Source of the DNA: Bradyrhizobium frederickii
Lineage (GTDB): Bacteria; Pseudomonadota; Alphaproteobacteria; Rhizobiales; Xanthobacteraceae
Direction: 5' to 3'
Length of the DNA: 64,000 bases
NCBI RefSeq assembly: GCF_004570865.1
Contig: NZ_SPQS01000006.1
Location: 62,001 to 126,000 of the forward strand
Positions 35,089 to 44,799 of the stretch are shown here, piece by piece. Position 1 is the stretch's first letter. Each line of letters opens with the position of its first letter. Below the pieces are notes generated by a model that worked only from the letters and a program-made list of their open reading frames with translations, was not told the origin of the DNA and did not search any database. The position numbers and the translations under genes are program-made.

Positions 35089-35126
35089 GGTACGAAACTT
35101 GCCCGTGCAACAGGGAAATTCGTACC
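35089..35126. promoter_or_regulatory. Operator-like inverted repeat between the decarboxylase and LysR genes
   Basis: GGTACGAA (35089-35096) and TTCGTACC (35119-35126) are exact 8-bp inverse repeats separated by 22 bp. They lie in the divergent promoter region where a LysR tetramer would bind. Confidence 0.6.
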
Positions 35127-35197
35127 GGGCAGGCATGATGGGCGCCAGTTCAAAAAACTCAGCAGCCGATGAGCTGGAGTCAACGGAGCGGTCGCGA

Positions 35198-36103
35198 ATG
35201 CCGCCGCTCAAGGCACTGTCAGCGTTCGAGGCAGCCTCGCGTCACGGCAGCTTCAGCCGCGCCGCCGAGGAGCTCGGGGTCACGCCCTCGGCAATCAGCC
35301 ACCACATCCAGAAGCTCGAAGACTTCCTTGGCGTTCGCGTGTTCTCGCGACATGCCGGCCGCGTGGTGCTGACCAATGCCGGTCGGCTCTATGCCGGCGA
35401 AATCGAGCGCGCGTTCGGCACGATCATGGGCGCGACGCGGCTGGTAGCGCCGCAATCGCAGCGCAATCATTTGTTCATTGCGAGCGGCCCGAGCTTTGCC
35501 GCCAAATGGCTTCAGCCGCGGATCGGCAATTTCATCGGCCAGCATCCGGAGATCGGGATCAGACTGTCGACAATCGCCGACTTACGCGACCTCGAAACCA
35601 TCCGCTTCGATCTCGCCATTGCCTATGGGCGCCCGCCGGTTGTGAACGACAGGCAGATCGAGCCGCTGCTCGCCGAGCGCTTGCGGCCGCTCTGTAGCCC
35701 ACGGTTGATCGAACAGCTCAATCTGCGCGAACCCGCCGATCTCGCCCGCGCCACGCTGATCCATTCCTCCAACGCGCTGACCTGGACCGACTATCTGCGC
35801 AAGGTCACCGGCGCGAGCATCAAGCCGCGCCATGAATTGTGGTTCGACCGCTCCACCATGGCCATCGACGCGGCGGTCGAAGGTCTCGGCGTCGTGCTGG
35901 AGAGCGAAATTCTCGCCGCCGAGGAGCTCGACAAGGGCACGCTCGTTGCGCCGTTCCACCAGCCCGAATTCGAAGTGGAGACGATCTCCTACTATCTCGT
36001 GCGATCTGCCGAGGCGAAGGGGCGCAGCCATGTCGGCGCGTTCGAGGCCTGGCTGCGCGCAAAGATCTCGGCAGCGAACTTGCAGACGACAAGCGTGGCC
36101 TAG
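35198..36103 (+). CDS. LysR-family regulator, GcvA-like
   Basis: About 301 aa. The N-terminal helix-turn-helix is MPPLKALSAFEAASRHGSFS ... AEELGVTPSAISHHIQKLED, the GcvA-group opening, and the effector domain follows (from about residue 90). The start at 35198 has GGAG upstream; ATG 35135/35138 would add 20-21 residues, including KNSAADELESTERSR. It is divergent from the dialkylglycine-decarboxylase-like gene and, by analogy with DgdR, probably represses or activates it. Confidence 0.9.
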   Translation: MPPLKALSAFEAASRHGSFSRAAEELGVTPSAISHHIQKLEDFLGVRVFSRHAGRVVLTNAGRLYAGEIERAFGTIMGATRLVAPQSQRNHLFIASGPSFAAKWLQPRIGNFIGQHPEIGIRLSTIADLRDLETIRFDLAIAYGRPPVVNDRQIEPLLAERLRPLCSPRLIEQLNLREPADLARATLIHSSNALTWTDYLRKVTGASIKPRHELWFDRSTMAIDAAVEGLGVVLESEILAAEELDKGTLVAPFHQPEFEVETISYYLVRSAEAKGRSHVGAFEAWLRAKISAANLQTTSVA

Positions 36104-36226
36104 CAAATACGAACCGCGCAAAGCAGAGCCGCCATGTGCACGCGCAATGGTGCGAGGTGCCCGCTTGCGCTAGCTTCGGCACCAAGGCCGCACCGATCAA
36201 CCGGCGGCCAGCCGAGGAGCATATCG

Positions 36227-37252
36227 ATGGAATACCGACGCTTGGGCCGGTCAGGCCTCATGGTGCCCGCTCTCAGCCTTGGCACCGGCACCTTCGGCGG
36301 CGTCGGCCGCCTCGCTGCGTGGGGGACCACGGACGCGACCGAAGCGCGGCGCCTCTTGGACATCTGCCTGGAAGCCGGCGTGTCGATGTTCGACACCGCG
36401 GATGTCTATTCGCTCGGCGAATCCGAGCGCGTGCTCGGCGAAGCCATCAAGGGCCGCCGCGACAAGGTGCTGATCTCGACCAAGGCCACCTTCCGCTTCG
36501 GCGACGGCCCCAACGACATCGGCTCGTCGCGGCAGCATCTGCTCGCCGCCATCGACGGTTCGCTGCGCCGGCTCGGCACGGACTACATCGATCTGTTCCA
36601 GCTCCATGGCTTCGACGCCTTCACGCCGCCCGAAGAGGTGCTGTCAACGCTCGACGTGCTCGTGCGCGCCGGCAAGATCCGCTATGTCGGCGTTTCGAAT
36701 TTCTCGGGCTGGCACCTGATGAAGTCGCTCGCACTTGCCGACAAGCACGGCTTTCCGCGCTACGTAGCCAACCAGACCTATTATTCATTGATCGGGCGCG
36801 ACTACGAATGGGAGCTGATGCCGCTCGGCCTCGACCAGGGCCTGGGCGCGGTGGTCTGGTCGCCGCTCGGCTGGGGGCGCCTCACCGGCAAGATCCGCCG
36901 GGGGCAGCCGAAGCCCGAGGTGAGCCGCCTGCCCAAGACCGCCGATTTCGGCCCGCCCGTGCCCGACGAGCACGTCTATCGCGTCGTCGAGGCGATCGAC
37001 GAGGTGGCGAAGGAAACGGGAAAGAGCGTGTCGCAGATCGCGCTGAACTGGCTGCTGCAGCGTCCCACGGTGTCGACGCTGATCATCGGCGCGCGCAACG
37101 AGACGCAGCTCCGCGAAAATCTCGGCGCGGTCGGCTGGTCGCTGACCAAGGACCAGGTCGCAAAGCTCGACGCGGCGAGCAAGGTGACGCTGCCCTATCC
37201 CTATTGGCACCAGAGGACGACGTTCACCGACCGCAACCCGCCGGCGGTGTAG
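36227..37252 (+). CDS. Aldo/keto reductase
   Basis: 341 aa. A TIM-barrel NADPH reductase of the AKR family resembling the YghZ/YajO group. The catalytic tetrad is readable: Asp and Tyr in MFDTADVYSLGESE, Lys in VLISTKATFRFG and His in DLFQLHGFDAF. NADP-binding parts are at the C terminus (IIGARNETQLRENL). Ribosome site GAGGAG lies about 7 bases before ATG 36227; a 31-codon upstream extension is unsupported. Substrate unknown. It follows the LysR gene by 123 bp on the same strand. Confidence 0.92.
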   Translation: MEYRRLGRSGLMVPALSLGTGTFGGVGRLAAWGTTDATEARRLLDICLEAGVSMFDTADVYSLGESERVLGEAIKGRRDKVLISTKATFRFGDGPNDIGSSRQHLLAAIDGSLRRLGTDYIDLFQLHGFDAFTPPEEVLSTLDVLVRAGKIRYVGVSNFSGWHLMKSLALADKHGFPRYVANQTYYSLIGRDYEWELMPLGLDQGLGAVVWSPLGWGRLTGKIRRGQPKPEVSRLPKTADFGPPVPDEHVYRVVEAIDEVAKETGKSVSQIALNWLLQRPTVSTLIIGARNETQLRENLGAVGWSLTKDQVAKLDAASKVTLPYPYWHQRTTFTDRNPPAV

Positions 37253-37318
37253 AACGCTTGAGCTGCATCAAGCGCGCTGGCGTCGGCCGTGACACAGTGC
37301 GGCCGTTGCGAGGCCACG

Positions 37319-37699
37319 ATGCGTCGATTCGCCATGAAGGCTCTATTCACGGCCCTCAGTCTGAGCCGCGCCGCACCGGCATTGCTGGCCGTTGGCGTTC
37401 TGTGGAGCACCGTGAGTCAAGCCCTGGACGCTGACCAGCGGCGCGCGGAAGCATTGCTGCAGCGGATGTGCGCGGAGTGCCATGCGGTCGGCAGGACGGG
37501 CGCGAGCCCACATGCCTTGGCACCGCCTTTCCGGAAGCTGGGTGAGAACAAGCTCTATGACCCCGGTTTCACGCAGCGCCTCCAGGACGGCTACAGCAGC
37601 ATTCACCGCGCCATGCCGACGGCCCGATTCGGCCGCGACGACGCCGAGGCCGTGGTAAGCTACCTCAGGGCGATTCAGGAGCCGCGGAAGCCGAAATAG
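37319..37699 (+). CDS. Small c-type cytochrome
   Basis: 126 aa. A signal peptide (MRRFAMKALFTALSLSRAAP ... VSQA) is followed by a single heme-binding CxxCH motif, MCAECHAVGRTG, at about residues 56-60 and a likely distal Met ligand in IHRAMPTARFG. It is a class I monoheme cytochrome c, periplasmic electron carrier. ATG 37334 is an alternative start. The partner dehydrogenase is not obvious; the upstream reductase is NADPH-dependent and not a natural donor. Confidence 0.85.
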   Translation: MRRFAMKALFTALSLSRAAPALLAVGVLWSTVSQALDADQRRAEALLQRMCAECHAVGRTGASPHALAPPFRKLGENKLYDPGFTQRLQDGYSSIHRAMPTARFGRDDAEAVVSYLRAIQEPRKPK

Positions 37700-37790
37700 G
37701 AGCCGAAGCGGCTGCCGCTATGGCTGGAACCATCCCGGGTCGGACCAAGTTGCGGACCAGCAACCGCATCTCAACCGAACGCGCTTCACG

Positions 37791-39212
37791 ATGTCGTCCA
37801 CCACGATCGAGCATATCGACGGCCTGCCGCAGCCGCAGCGCAACCAGGCGGTGCTGACGATTGCGCTCGGCATCATCATGGCGGTGGTCGACAGCGCCAT
37901 CGCCAATGTCGCGCTGCCGACAATCGCGGCCGACTTGGACGCGAGTCCTTCCTTCTCGATCTGGATCGTCAACGGCTACCAGCTCGCGATCACGATCTCG
38001 CTGCTGCCGCTGGCCTCGCTCGGCGAGATCGTCGGCTATCGCCGCGTCTATCTGGTGGGGCTGGTGTTGTTCACGCTGGCGTCCGCCTTCTGCGCGCTGG
38101 CGCATACGCTGCCGCTGCTGACGGTGGCGCGCATCATCCAGGGCTTCGGCGCCGCGGGCATCATGAGCGTCAATGCGGCGCTGGTGCGCTTCACCTATCC
38201 GCGCAATCTGCTCGGCCGCGGCATCGGGCTCAACGCGCTCGTCGTCGCCTTCTCCGCTGCGATCGGCCCGACGCTCGCCGCGGGCATCCTCGCGGTCGGA
38301 AGCTGGCCCTGGCTGTTCGCCATCAACGTGCCGCTCGGCGCGGTGACGCTGCTGATCGGCTTGCGCAGCCTGCCGCACACCAGGCCGGCCGGCCGTTCCT
38401 TCGACTGGCAGAGCGCGGGGCTATCTGCGATCACGTTCGGCGTCGGCATCGCGGCGATCGACAGCGTCGGTCATGGCGAGGCCGCGATCACCTGCCTGAT
38501 CGAGTTCGCCGTCGCCATCGTCGCCGGCGCGCTGTTGATCTGGCGCGAAACCCACATGACCTCGCCGCTGCTGCCGGTCGATCTGTTGCGCATCCCGGTG
38601 TTCGCGCTGTCGATCGCGACGTCGATCGCCTCGTTCTGCGGGCAGATGCTCGCCTTCGTCGCGATCCCCTTCTACCTCCAGAGCCGCTTCGGCTATTCGG
38701 CGGTGCATATGGGGCTCTTGATCACGCCATGGCCGATCGCGCTGGCGTTCGCGGCGCCGCTCGCCGGCCGGCTGGTGGAGCGTTATCCGGCCGGCCTGCT
38801 CGGCGGCATCGGGCTCACGCTGTTCGCCTGCGGCCTTGCCGCGCTCGCCTTGTTGCCGGCGGCCCCGACGCCGTTCGACGTGATCTGGCGCATGGCGCTG
38901 GCGGGCGCCGGCTTCGGCCTGTTCCAGACCCCCAACAACCGCACCATGATCGCCGCCGCCCCGCGCGAGCGCGCCGGCGGCGCCAGCGGCATGCTGGGGA
39001 CGGCGCGCCTGCTCGGCCAGACCACCGGCGCAGCGCTGGTGGCCCTGCTGCTCGGCCGCTATCCGGTCGACGGCACCAGGCTGGCCCTCCTCGCCGGCGT
39101 CGGATTTGCACTCTGCGGCGCGGTCCTGAGCATGCTGCGGTTGTCCCCGGCCGGCGCGCGCGGCGCCGAGCACGTCCGCGTGCAGGACGATCAGCGCTTG
39201 CGCGGCGACTGA
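37791..39212 (+). CDS. MFS transporter, DHA2 (EmrB/QacA-like) family
   Basis: 473 aa with fourteen predicted membrane segments. Characteristic motifs: LGIIMAVVDSAIANVALPTI (motif D1 of the DHA2 group) and WIVNGYQLAITISLLPLASL with the conserved loop GEIVGYRRVYLVGLVLF and RIIQGFGAAGIMSVNAALVR. These are drug:proton antiporters. No adjacent membrane-fusion gene (EmrA type) is present, so it works alone in the inner membrane. The substrate is unknown. Confidence 0.9.
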   Translation: MSSTTIEHIDGLPQPQRNQAVLTIALGIIMAVVDSAIANVALPTIAADLDASPSFSIWIVNGYQLAITISLLPLASLGEIVGYRRVYLVGLVLFTLASAFCALAHTLPLLTVARIIQGFGAAGIMSVNAALVRFTYPRNLLGRGIGLNALVVAFSAAIGPTLAAGILAVGSWPWLFAINVPLGAVTLLIGLRSLPHTRPAGRSFDWQSAGLSAITFGVGIAAIDSVGHGEAAITCLIEFAVAIVAGALLIWRETHMTSPLLPVDLLRIPVFALSIATSIASFCGQMLAFVAIPFYLQSRFGYSAVHMGLLITPWPIALAFAAPLAGRLVERYPAGLLGGIGLTLFACGLAALALLPAAPTPFDVIWRMALAGAGFGLFQTPNNRTMIAAAPRERAGGASGMLGTARLLGQTTGAALVALLLGRYPVDGTRLALLAGVGFALCGAVLSMLRLSPAGARGAEHVRVQDDQRLRGD

Positions 39213-39328
39213 CGGCGTCCACCTTCCGGTCCCTGCCATTCCCGTGCACAACCCCTGCGTGACTTAACTATCCGGACCAATGACCCATTGCCCTCACGCT
39301 CCGGTTGCGCTTGATAGACGCGGGGAAT

Positions 39329-39799
39329 ATGGGGCAGTTCATGCGTTTATTGGGAATTGTGGCGCTCGGCGTCATGCTGGGCGGCTGCGCGTCTGTCACG
39401 CGCGGCACGACCGAGAACATCAGCATTTCATCGACACCTTCGGGCGTGGAAGCCGTCGTGAGCGGAATGGAGGTTCCGACCACCTGCACGACGCCCTGCT
39501 CAGTGGTCGTCAAGCGGAACGCCGACCTTTCGATCACCTTCCAGAAGGAAGGCTATGAACCGCAGATCGTGCCGCTCAGCCGGGACATACCGACGTCGGG
39601 GGCCGCCGGCTTCGCCGGCAATCTCCTGCTCGGCGGCGTCGTCGGCATGGGCGTCGATGCCGCGACGGGGGCGGCAACCGATCACAAGCCCAATCCGGTC
39701 ATCGTGACGATGCAGCCGTCGACCCCTGCCCGCGGCGCACGGCCAGCCGGCCCCCGCAAGCCGCGTCCGCCGGCGGCGACGCCCGAAGCCGGAACGTAA
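39329..39799 (+). CDS. Lipoprotein with a PEGA-like surface segment
   Basis: 156 aa. The lipobox is MLGGC (about residue 21) after a short signal peptide (MRLLGIVALGVMLGGCA). The mature part begins SVTRGTTENISISSTPSGVE, resembling PEGA-type domains, then a Gly-rich hydrophobic stretch (AGFAGNLLLGGVVGMGVDAA) and a Pro/Arg/Ala-rich tail. Likely anchored in the outer membrane or inner leaflet. An ATG at 39341 gives a shorter start. Function unknown. It ends at a bidirectional terminator facing clpA. Confidence 0.8.
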   Translation: MGQFMRLLGIVALGVMLGGCASVTRGTTENISISSTPSGVEAVVSGMEVPTTCTTPCSVVVKRNADLSITFQKEGYEPQIVPLSRDIPTSGAAGFAGNLLLGGVVGMGVDAATGAATDHKPNPVIVTMQPSTPARGARPAGPRKPRPPAATPEAGT

Positions 39800-39824
39800 G
39801 GGCCGCACATCGCTTCAGAAACAA

Positions 39825-39851
39825 AAAGGCCGGCTTTTCCAGCCGGCCTTT
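39825..39851. terminator. Bidirectional terminator between the lipoprotein gene and clpA
   Basis: Stem AAAGGCCGGCT (39825-39835), loop TTTCC, AGCCGGCCTTT (39841-39851), flanked by A- and T-rich ends, so it works both ways for these convergent genes. Confidence 0.9.
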
Positions 39852-39870
39852 CGATTCATGATGCGCCGGA

Positions 39871-42279
39871 TCAAGCCTTGACCAGCGGGCCCTTCGAGAT
39901 CGGCCCCTTCGAGCCGCCGGGACCGCCCGGCTTGGACTTGCCCGGCGGGCGCTTGCGGGCGCCGGGCAGCTTCTCGTGCTTCGGCGTGACCGGGCCCTCG
40001 ACGAATTCGAAGCCGATCTTCTCCTTGGTCTCGTCGGCCTCGTCCTTGACCAGAACGACGCGGACGTGACCGCCGCCCTTGAGCTTGCCGAACAGCACCT
40101 CGTCGGCCAGCGGCTTCTTGATGTGCTCCTGGATCACGCGGGCCATGGGCCGCGCGCCCATCTGCTCGTCGTAACCATGCTGGACCAGCCAGGCCTTGGC
40201 GGGCTCGGACAGTTCGATGGTGACGTCGCGGTCGCCGAGCTGCGCTTCGAGCTGAAGCACGAACTTCTCGACCACCGTGCCGATCACCTCGACGCTGAGA
40301 TGGCCGAACGAGACGATGGCGTCGAGACGGTTGCGGAATTCCGGCGCGAACTGCCGGTTGATCGCCTCGTGGTCGTCGCCTTCCCGCTTCGAGCGCGTGA
40401 AGCCGAACGCCTGCTTGGCGAGATCGGACGCACCCGCGTTCGTGGTCATGATCAGGATCACGTTGCGGAAGTTGACCTGCTTGCCGTTGTGGTCGGTGAG
40501 CCGGCCGTGATCCATGATCTGGAGCAGCACGTTGTAGAGATCGGGATGCGCCTTCTCGATCTCGTCGAGCAGCACCACGCAATGCGGATGCTGGTCGACG
40601 CCGTCGGTCAGGAGGCCGCCCTGGTCGAAGCCGACATAGCCGGGAGGCGCGCCGATCAGGCGCGACACGGTGTGCCGCTCCATGTATTCGGACATGTCGA
40701 AGCGCAGCAGCTCGACGCCGAGGCTCGCCGCGAGCTGCTTGGCGACTTCGGTCTTGCCGACACCGGTCGGACCCGAGAACAGGTAACAGCCGATCGGCTT
40801 CTCCGGCTCGCGCAAGCCGGCCCGCGCCAGCTTGATCGAAGCGGCGAGCGACTCGATCGCCTTGTCCTGGCCGAACACGGTGCGCTTCAGCGTCTGCTCG
40901 AGATGCTTGAGCACCTCGGCATCGTCCTTCGACACGCTCTTCGGCGGGATCCGCGCCATCGAGGCGATCGTGGTCTCGATCTCCTTGATGCCGATGGTCT
41001 TCTTGCGCTTGTTCTCGGCAACCAGCATCTGCGCCGCACCGGACTCGTCGATCACGTCGATCGCCTTGTCGGGCAGCTTGCGGTCGTGGATGTAGCGCGA
41101 GGAGAGCTGAACGGCAGCTTCGATCGCCTCATTGGTGTACTTCAGCCGGTGATAGTCCTCGAAGTACGGCTTGAGACCCTTGAGGATCGCGATCGCGTCC
41201 TCGACCGTCGGCTCGTTGATGTCGATCTTCTGGAAGCGCCGCACCAGCGCGCGGTCCTTCTCGAAGTGCTGGCGATATTCCTTGTAGGTGGTCGAGCCCA
41301 TGCAGCGGATCGTGCCCGAGGCGAGCGCGGGCTTGAGCAGGTTCGAGGCATCCATCGCCCCGCCCGACGTCGCACCCGCACCGATCACGGTGTGGATTTC
41401 GTCGATGAACAGGATGGCGTTGGGATGCGCCTCGAGCTCCTTCAGCACCTGCTTCAGGCGCTCCTCGAAATCGCCGCGATAGCGCGTGCCCGCGAGCAGC
41501 GTGCCCATGTCCAGCGAGAACACCGTGGCCGCCGCCAGCACCTCCGGCACTTCGCTGTCGACGATGCGCTTGGCGAGGCCTTCGGCGATCGCGGTCTTGC
41601 CGACGCCGGCTTCGCCGACGAACAGCGGGTTGTTCTTCTGCCGGCGGCACAGCACCTGGATCGCGCGGTTGATCTCGGAATTGCGTCCGATCACCGGATC
41701 GATCTTGCCGTCGCGCGCCTTCTTGTTGAGGTTGACGCAATAGGTCTCGAGCGCCTCGCCCTTCTTCTTGGCGTCCTCGCTGCCCTTGGCCTCGGTCTCC
41801 TCGTCGACGCCGCGAACCGGGCGCGCCTCGGAGACACCCGGCCGCTTGGCAATGCCGTGGCTGATGTAGTTGACGGCGTCATAGCGCGTCATGTCCTGCT
41901 CCTGCAGGAAGTACGCGGCATGGCTCTCGCGCTCGGCAAAGATCGCGATCAGCACGTTGGCGCCGGTCACCTCTTCACGACCGGAGGACTGCACGTGGAT
42001 GACCGCGCGCTGGATCACGCGCTGGAAACCGGCGGTCGGCTTGGCGTCGTCGGCGCCATCGGTCACCAGGTTCTCGAATTCGGTCTCAAGATAGTTGACG
42101 AGGCTCGTACGGAGCTTGTCGAGATCGACGCTACAGGCGCGCATGACGGCGGCTGCATCGGAGTCGTCGATCAGGGAGAGCAAGAGATGCTCGAGCGTCG
42201 CGTATTGGTGATGACGCTCGTTTGCGATCGCCAGCGCACGATGCAGGGATTGTTCAAGGCTTTGGGAAAAAGTCGGCAT
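39871..42279 (-). CDS. clpA: ATP-dependent Clp protease ATP-binding subunit ClpA
   Basis: 802 aa. AAA+ unfoldase that feeds substrates to ClpP. The N-domain (about 1-150) starts [20 protein letters not shown]; the two Walker A motifs are [13 protein letters not shown] (D1) and [13 protein letters not shown] (D2), each with its DEAH/DEIE box ([21 protein letters not shown]). The C terminus extends with a Pro/Gly/Lys-rich tail. It is transcribed from a gap that lies after clpS, with which it works in the N-end rule. ClpS and ClpA are on the same strand, separated by 281 bp. Confidence 0.96.
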   Translation of the reverse strand: MPTFSQSLEQSLHRALAIANERHHQYATLEHLLLSLIDDSDAAAVMRACSVDLDKLRTSLVNYLETEFENLVTDGADDAKPTAGFQRVIQRAVIHVQSSGREEVTGANVLIAIFAERESHAAYFLQEQDMTRYDAVNYISHGIAKRPGVSEARPVRGVDEETEAKGSEDAKKKGEALETYCVNLNKKARDGKIDPVIGRNSEINRAIQVLCRRQKNNPLFVGEAGVGKTAIAEGLAKRIVDSEVPEVLAAATVFSLDMGTLLAGTRYRGDFEERLKQVLKELEAHPNAILFIDEIHTVIGAGATSGGAMDASNLLKPALASGTIRCMGSTTYKEYRQHFEKDRALVRRFQKIDINEPTVEDAIAILKGLKPYFEDYHRLKYTNEAIEAAVQLSSRYIHDRKLPDKAIDVIDESGAAQMLVAENKRKKTIGIKEIETTIASMARIPPKSVSKDDAEVLKHLEQTLKRTVFGQDKAIESLAASIKLARAGLREPEKPIGCYLFSGPTGVGKTEVAKQLAASLGVELLRFDMSEYMERHTVSRLIGAPPGYVGFDQGGLLTDGVDQHPHCVVLLDEIEKAHPDLYNVLLQIMDHGRLTDHNGKQVNFRNVILIMTTNAGASDLAKQAFGFTRSKREGDDHEAINRQFAPEFRNRLDAIVSFGHLSVEVIGTVVEKFVLQLEAQLGDRDVTIELSEPAKAWLVQHGYDEQMGARPMARVIQEHIKKPLADEVLFGKLKGGGHVRVVLVKDEADETKEKIGFEFVEGPVTPKHEKLPGARKRPPGKSKPGGPGGSKGPISKGPLVKA

Positions 42280-42560
42280 TCGCGTCCTCTATGGCCCCCA
42301 CCATCATGGTCGTGATCGCCCGGTCAGGCAACAACAACCTTTGTCACATATAGTTATACAAGACCGCGGCGAAAGACCGGTTCCGCGACTCGGCGACTCC
42401 ACACTTGAGGTATTTTCGATGCAAATCCCGTTCCGATTGGGCGGGAGCGGCGCCGGCGCGGAATTCCGTAGTCTTGCCGACTGCGGCACACCTCGTGTGC
42501 ACCGGCGTCACGCAACGCTCACACGGCGACCGACACAAGGGCCGGCGTCAGACGCACCGT

Positions 42561-42893
42561 CTACTTCTTTTCCATCACGCATTGCAGCGGATGCTGGTGC
42601 TTGCGGGCGAAATCCATCACCTGCGTCACCTTGGTCTCGGCGATCTCGTAGGTGAACACGCCGCACTCCCCGATGCCGTGATGATGGACGTGAAGCATGA
42701 TCTTGGTCGCGGCCTCGATATCCTTGTTGAAGAACTTCTCCAGCACATGGACGACGAATTCCATCGGCGTGTAGTCGTCGTTCAGGATCAGCACGCGGTA
42801 GAGGTTCGGCCGTTTGGTCTTGGGCTTGACCTTGGTAATGACCGACGTGTTCGGACCCGACGGGCTGCCCGAACGGTTCTCGTCATTGCTCAT
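42561..42893 (-). CDS. clpS: ATP-dependent Clp protease adaptor ClpS
   Basis: 110 aa. ClpS binds proteins with destabilising N-terminal residues and delivers them to ClpA. The adaptor fold is clear: [20 protein letters not shown] (the DDYTPMEF degron-binding loop), [20 protein letters not shown] and [16 protein letters not shown]. The first 30 residues are a flexible extension. The frame is open to ATG 42953 (20 residues more). It is the upstream gene of clpA on the same strand, the usual order. Confidence 0.96.
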   Translation of the reverse strand: MSNDENRSGSPSGPNTSVITKVKPKTKRPNLYRVLILNDDYTPMEFVVHVLEKFFNKDIEAATKIMLHVHHHGIGECGVFTYEIAETKVTQVMDFARKHQHPLQCVMEKK

Positions 42894-43374
42894 GCGAGGA
42901 GCGGAGGCAGCGGCTGGCGCGGACAGGTCGAGTCTGGAAGTCAATTGCGGCATGGCTCAGGCGTTCAAATTCCCCACGGAAGCGAATGGCGGTCACCGCG
43001 CGACCCCGCCCTTCGGAGCCTGGCGCAGGCGCGCCGCCTTGTTGGATCGCCGCTCCCGACAGATCCGGTCCAAGCCGGATCGTTCGCCAGCAATATGGGC
43101 CTCCCCCCGGCTCGCCGCAAGCGTGCAAAGGTCCGGCCGATGGCCGCGGCAGTCCCGATTCCCGGTCCGGGCGATCCGGGCCAAGGTTAATCAATCCGGA
43201 CCGATTTGACAAAAATTTATGCCCGTACCGCTTAGAATCTGTTGACCAGGAACCAAGCCATTTAACACGATTGCGACGTTCCCCCGGGATACCCCGGTCT
43301 TCTACGGTGCGATTTACCAAGCCTTCAATGGCGTGGCGCGAAATCGGGCAAAACCACCGATCTCGGGGCTCGTC
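42894..43374. other. Intergenic stretch between clpS and the Tad-type VWA gene
   Basis: 481 bp. A TTGACA hexamer (43206-43211) and a TAGAAT hexamer (43233-43238) face the VWA gene, but the 21-bp gap is too long for a normal sigma-70 promoter; the exact promoter is uncertain. The divergent clpS promoter should also lie here. No gene or repeat was recognised. Confidence 0.4.
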
Positions 43375-44727
43375 ATGTTTCGCTCGCCGCTCGTCAGCCT
43401 GATTGGTCGACAGTTCGCCCGCTTCGCAGCGGCCGAGCAAGGCAATATCGCCATGGTCTTCGCGATCGCCCTGGTCCCGGTGCTGAGCTTCGTCGGTGCC
43501 GCAATAGACTATAGCCGCGCCGTCCAGGCCCGCACGTCGATGCAGGCGGCCCTCGACTCCGCCGCTCTGATGCTCTCCAGGGATCTGTCGACCGGCACCA
43601 TCACCGCCTCGCAACTCGGCACGAAGGCGCAGGCCTATTTCAACGCGCTGTTTACAGCTACGTCGGCCCTGCCCTCGGTCAGCGTCGCGGCCACCTATAC
43701 GGCGAGCACCAGCATGGGCTCAACGATCCAGCTCACCGGAACTGGCACCTACACGACCACCTTCATGAAGATTGCCGGCTTTCCGACGCTCGACGTCGGC
43801 ACCACGTCCACCAGCGCCTGGGGCAACGTCCGCATGCGCGTGGCCCTGGTGCTCGACAACACCGGCTCGATGGCCAGCGACGGCAAGATGGGGGCGATGC
43901 AGACGGCCGCCAAGAATCTGGTCGATCAACTCAGCGCGCTCGCCAAGAACCCCGGCGACGTCTACATCTCGATCGTCCCGTTCGCCAAGGACGTCAACGT
44001 CGGCGCCGGCAACTACAACAAGAGCTGGATCGATTTCAGCGATTGGGATGCCGCCAACGGCAGCTGGAGCTGCACGTCGGGCAATTCCAACAATTGCAAC
44101 AAATGGAAATGGACGCCGGCGAACCGCGAGACCTGGACCGGTTGCGTGGTCGATCGCGATCAGGACTACGACACCAAGAACACCACGCCGACGAGCGGCA
44201 ATGTGGGGACGCTGTTCCCGGCCGATCAGTACTCCTACTGCAGCACGGCCAGCTGGTCCTACCTGCAACCGATCATGCCGTTGAGCTACGACTGGGCCGC
44301 GCTCAAGAGCCGGATCGATGCCATGAAGCCCACGGGTAACACCAACCAGGGCATCGGCCTCGCCTGGGGGTGGATGACGCTATCGACCGGCGATCCCATG
44401 AACGCGCCGGCCAAGGACACCAACTACACCTACAAGGACGCGATCGTGCTGCTTTCCGACGGTCTCAATACGCAGAACCGCTGGTACAACAACGCCGCGC
44501 AGATCGACGCGCGGCAGAAGAAGCTGTGCGACAACGCCAAGGCCCAGCCTTCCAACATCACGATCTACACGGTGCAGGTGAACACCGGCAGCGATCCGAC
44601 CTCGAGCGTGCTGCAATATTGCGCCAGCAGCGCCGACAAGTTCTACCTGGTCACGTCGGCCAGCCAGACCGTATCGGTGTTCAAGGACATCGGCACCTCG
44701 CTGTCGAAGCTGCGCGTGGCGCGCTGA
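43375..44727 (+). CDS. TadE/TadG-like pilus-assembly protein with a von Willebrand A domain
   Basis: 450 aa. The start is a TadE/TadG-type segment with one membrane helix (GNIAMVFAIALVPVLSFVGA, about 25-50), followed by a long extracytoplasmic part with a VWA domain. The MIDAS metal site reads VALVLDNTGSMAS at about residue 155, and the later IVLLSDGLNTQNRW is also typical. Several Cys occur in the Asn/Ser/Trp-rich middle (about 220-290). Tad-type pilin proteins with VWA attach to surfaces. ATG 43375 gives the normal N terminus. No other tad genes are nearby. Confidence 0.88.
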   Translation: MFRSPLVSLIGRQFARFAAAEQGNIAMVFAIALVPVLSFVGAAIDYSRAVQARTSMQAALDSAALMLSRDLSTGTITASQLGTKAQAYFNALFTATSALPSVSVAATYTASTSMGSTIQLTGTGTYTTTFMKIAGFPTLDVGTTSTSAWGNVRMRVALVLDNTGSMASDGKMGAMQTAAKNLVDQLSALAKNPGDVYISIVPFAKDVNVGAGNYNKSWIDFSDWDAANGSWSCTSGNSNNCNKWKWTPANRETWTGCVVDRDQDYDTKNTTPTSGNVGTLFPADQYSYCSTASWSYLQPIMPLSYDWAALKSRIDAMKPTGNTNQGIGLAWGWMTLSTGDPMNAPAKDTNYTYKDAIVLLSDGLNTQNRWYNNAAQIDARQKKLCDNAKAQPSNITIYTVQVNTGSDPTSSVLQYCASSADKFYLVTSASQTVSVFKDIGTSLSKLRVAR

Positions 44728-44749
44728 CTGATCGACCGCGAGCAAACAA

Positions 44750-44776
44750 AAAGCCCGGCTGGATCAGCCGGGCTTT
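44750..44776. terminator. Bidirectional terminator between the VWA and phasin genes
   Basis: Stem AAAGCCCGGCT (44750-44760), loop GGATC, AGCCGGGCTTT (44766-44776). Convergent genes on both sides. Confidence 0.9.
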
Positions 44777-44799
44777 CGATTCCAAGATGTCCTGAAAGG

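Noticed and set aside
39976..42315. 779-codon frame on the plus strand antisense to clpA
   Set aside because: Leu/Arg/His-rich shadow of ClpA with no domain; ClpA is unmistakable on the other strand.
43206..43238. Sigma-70 promoter TTGACA ... TAGAAT before the VWA gene
   Set aside because: The spacer is 21 bp, outside the usual range, so the pair is not called as a promoter.
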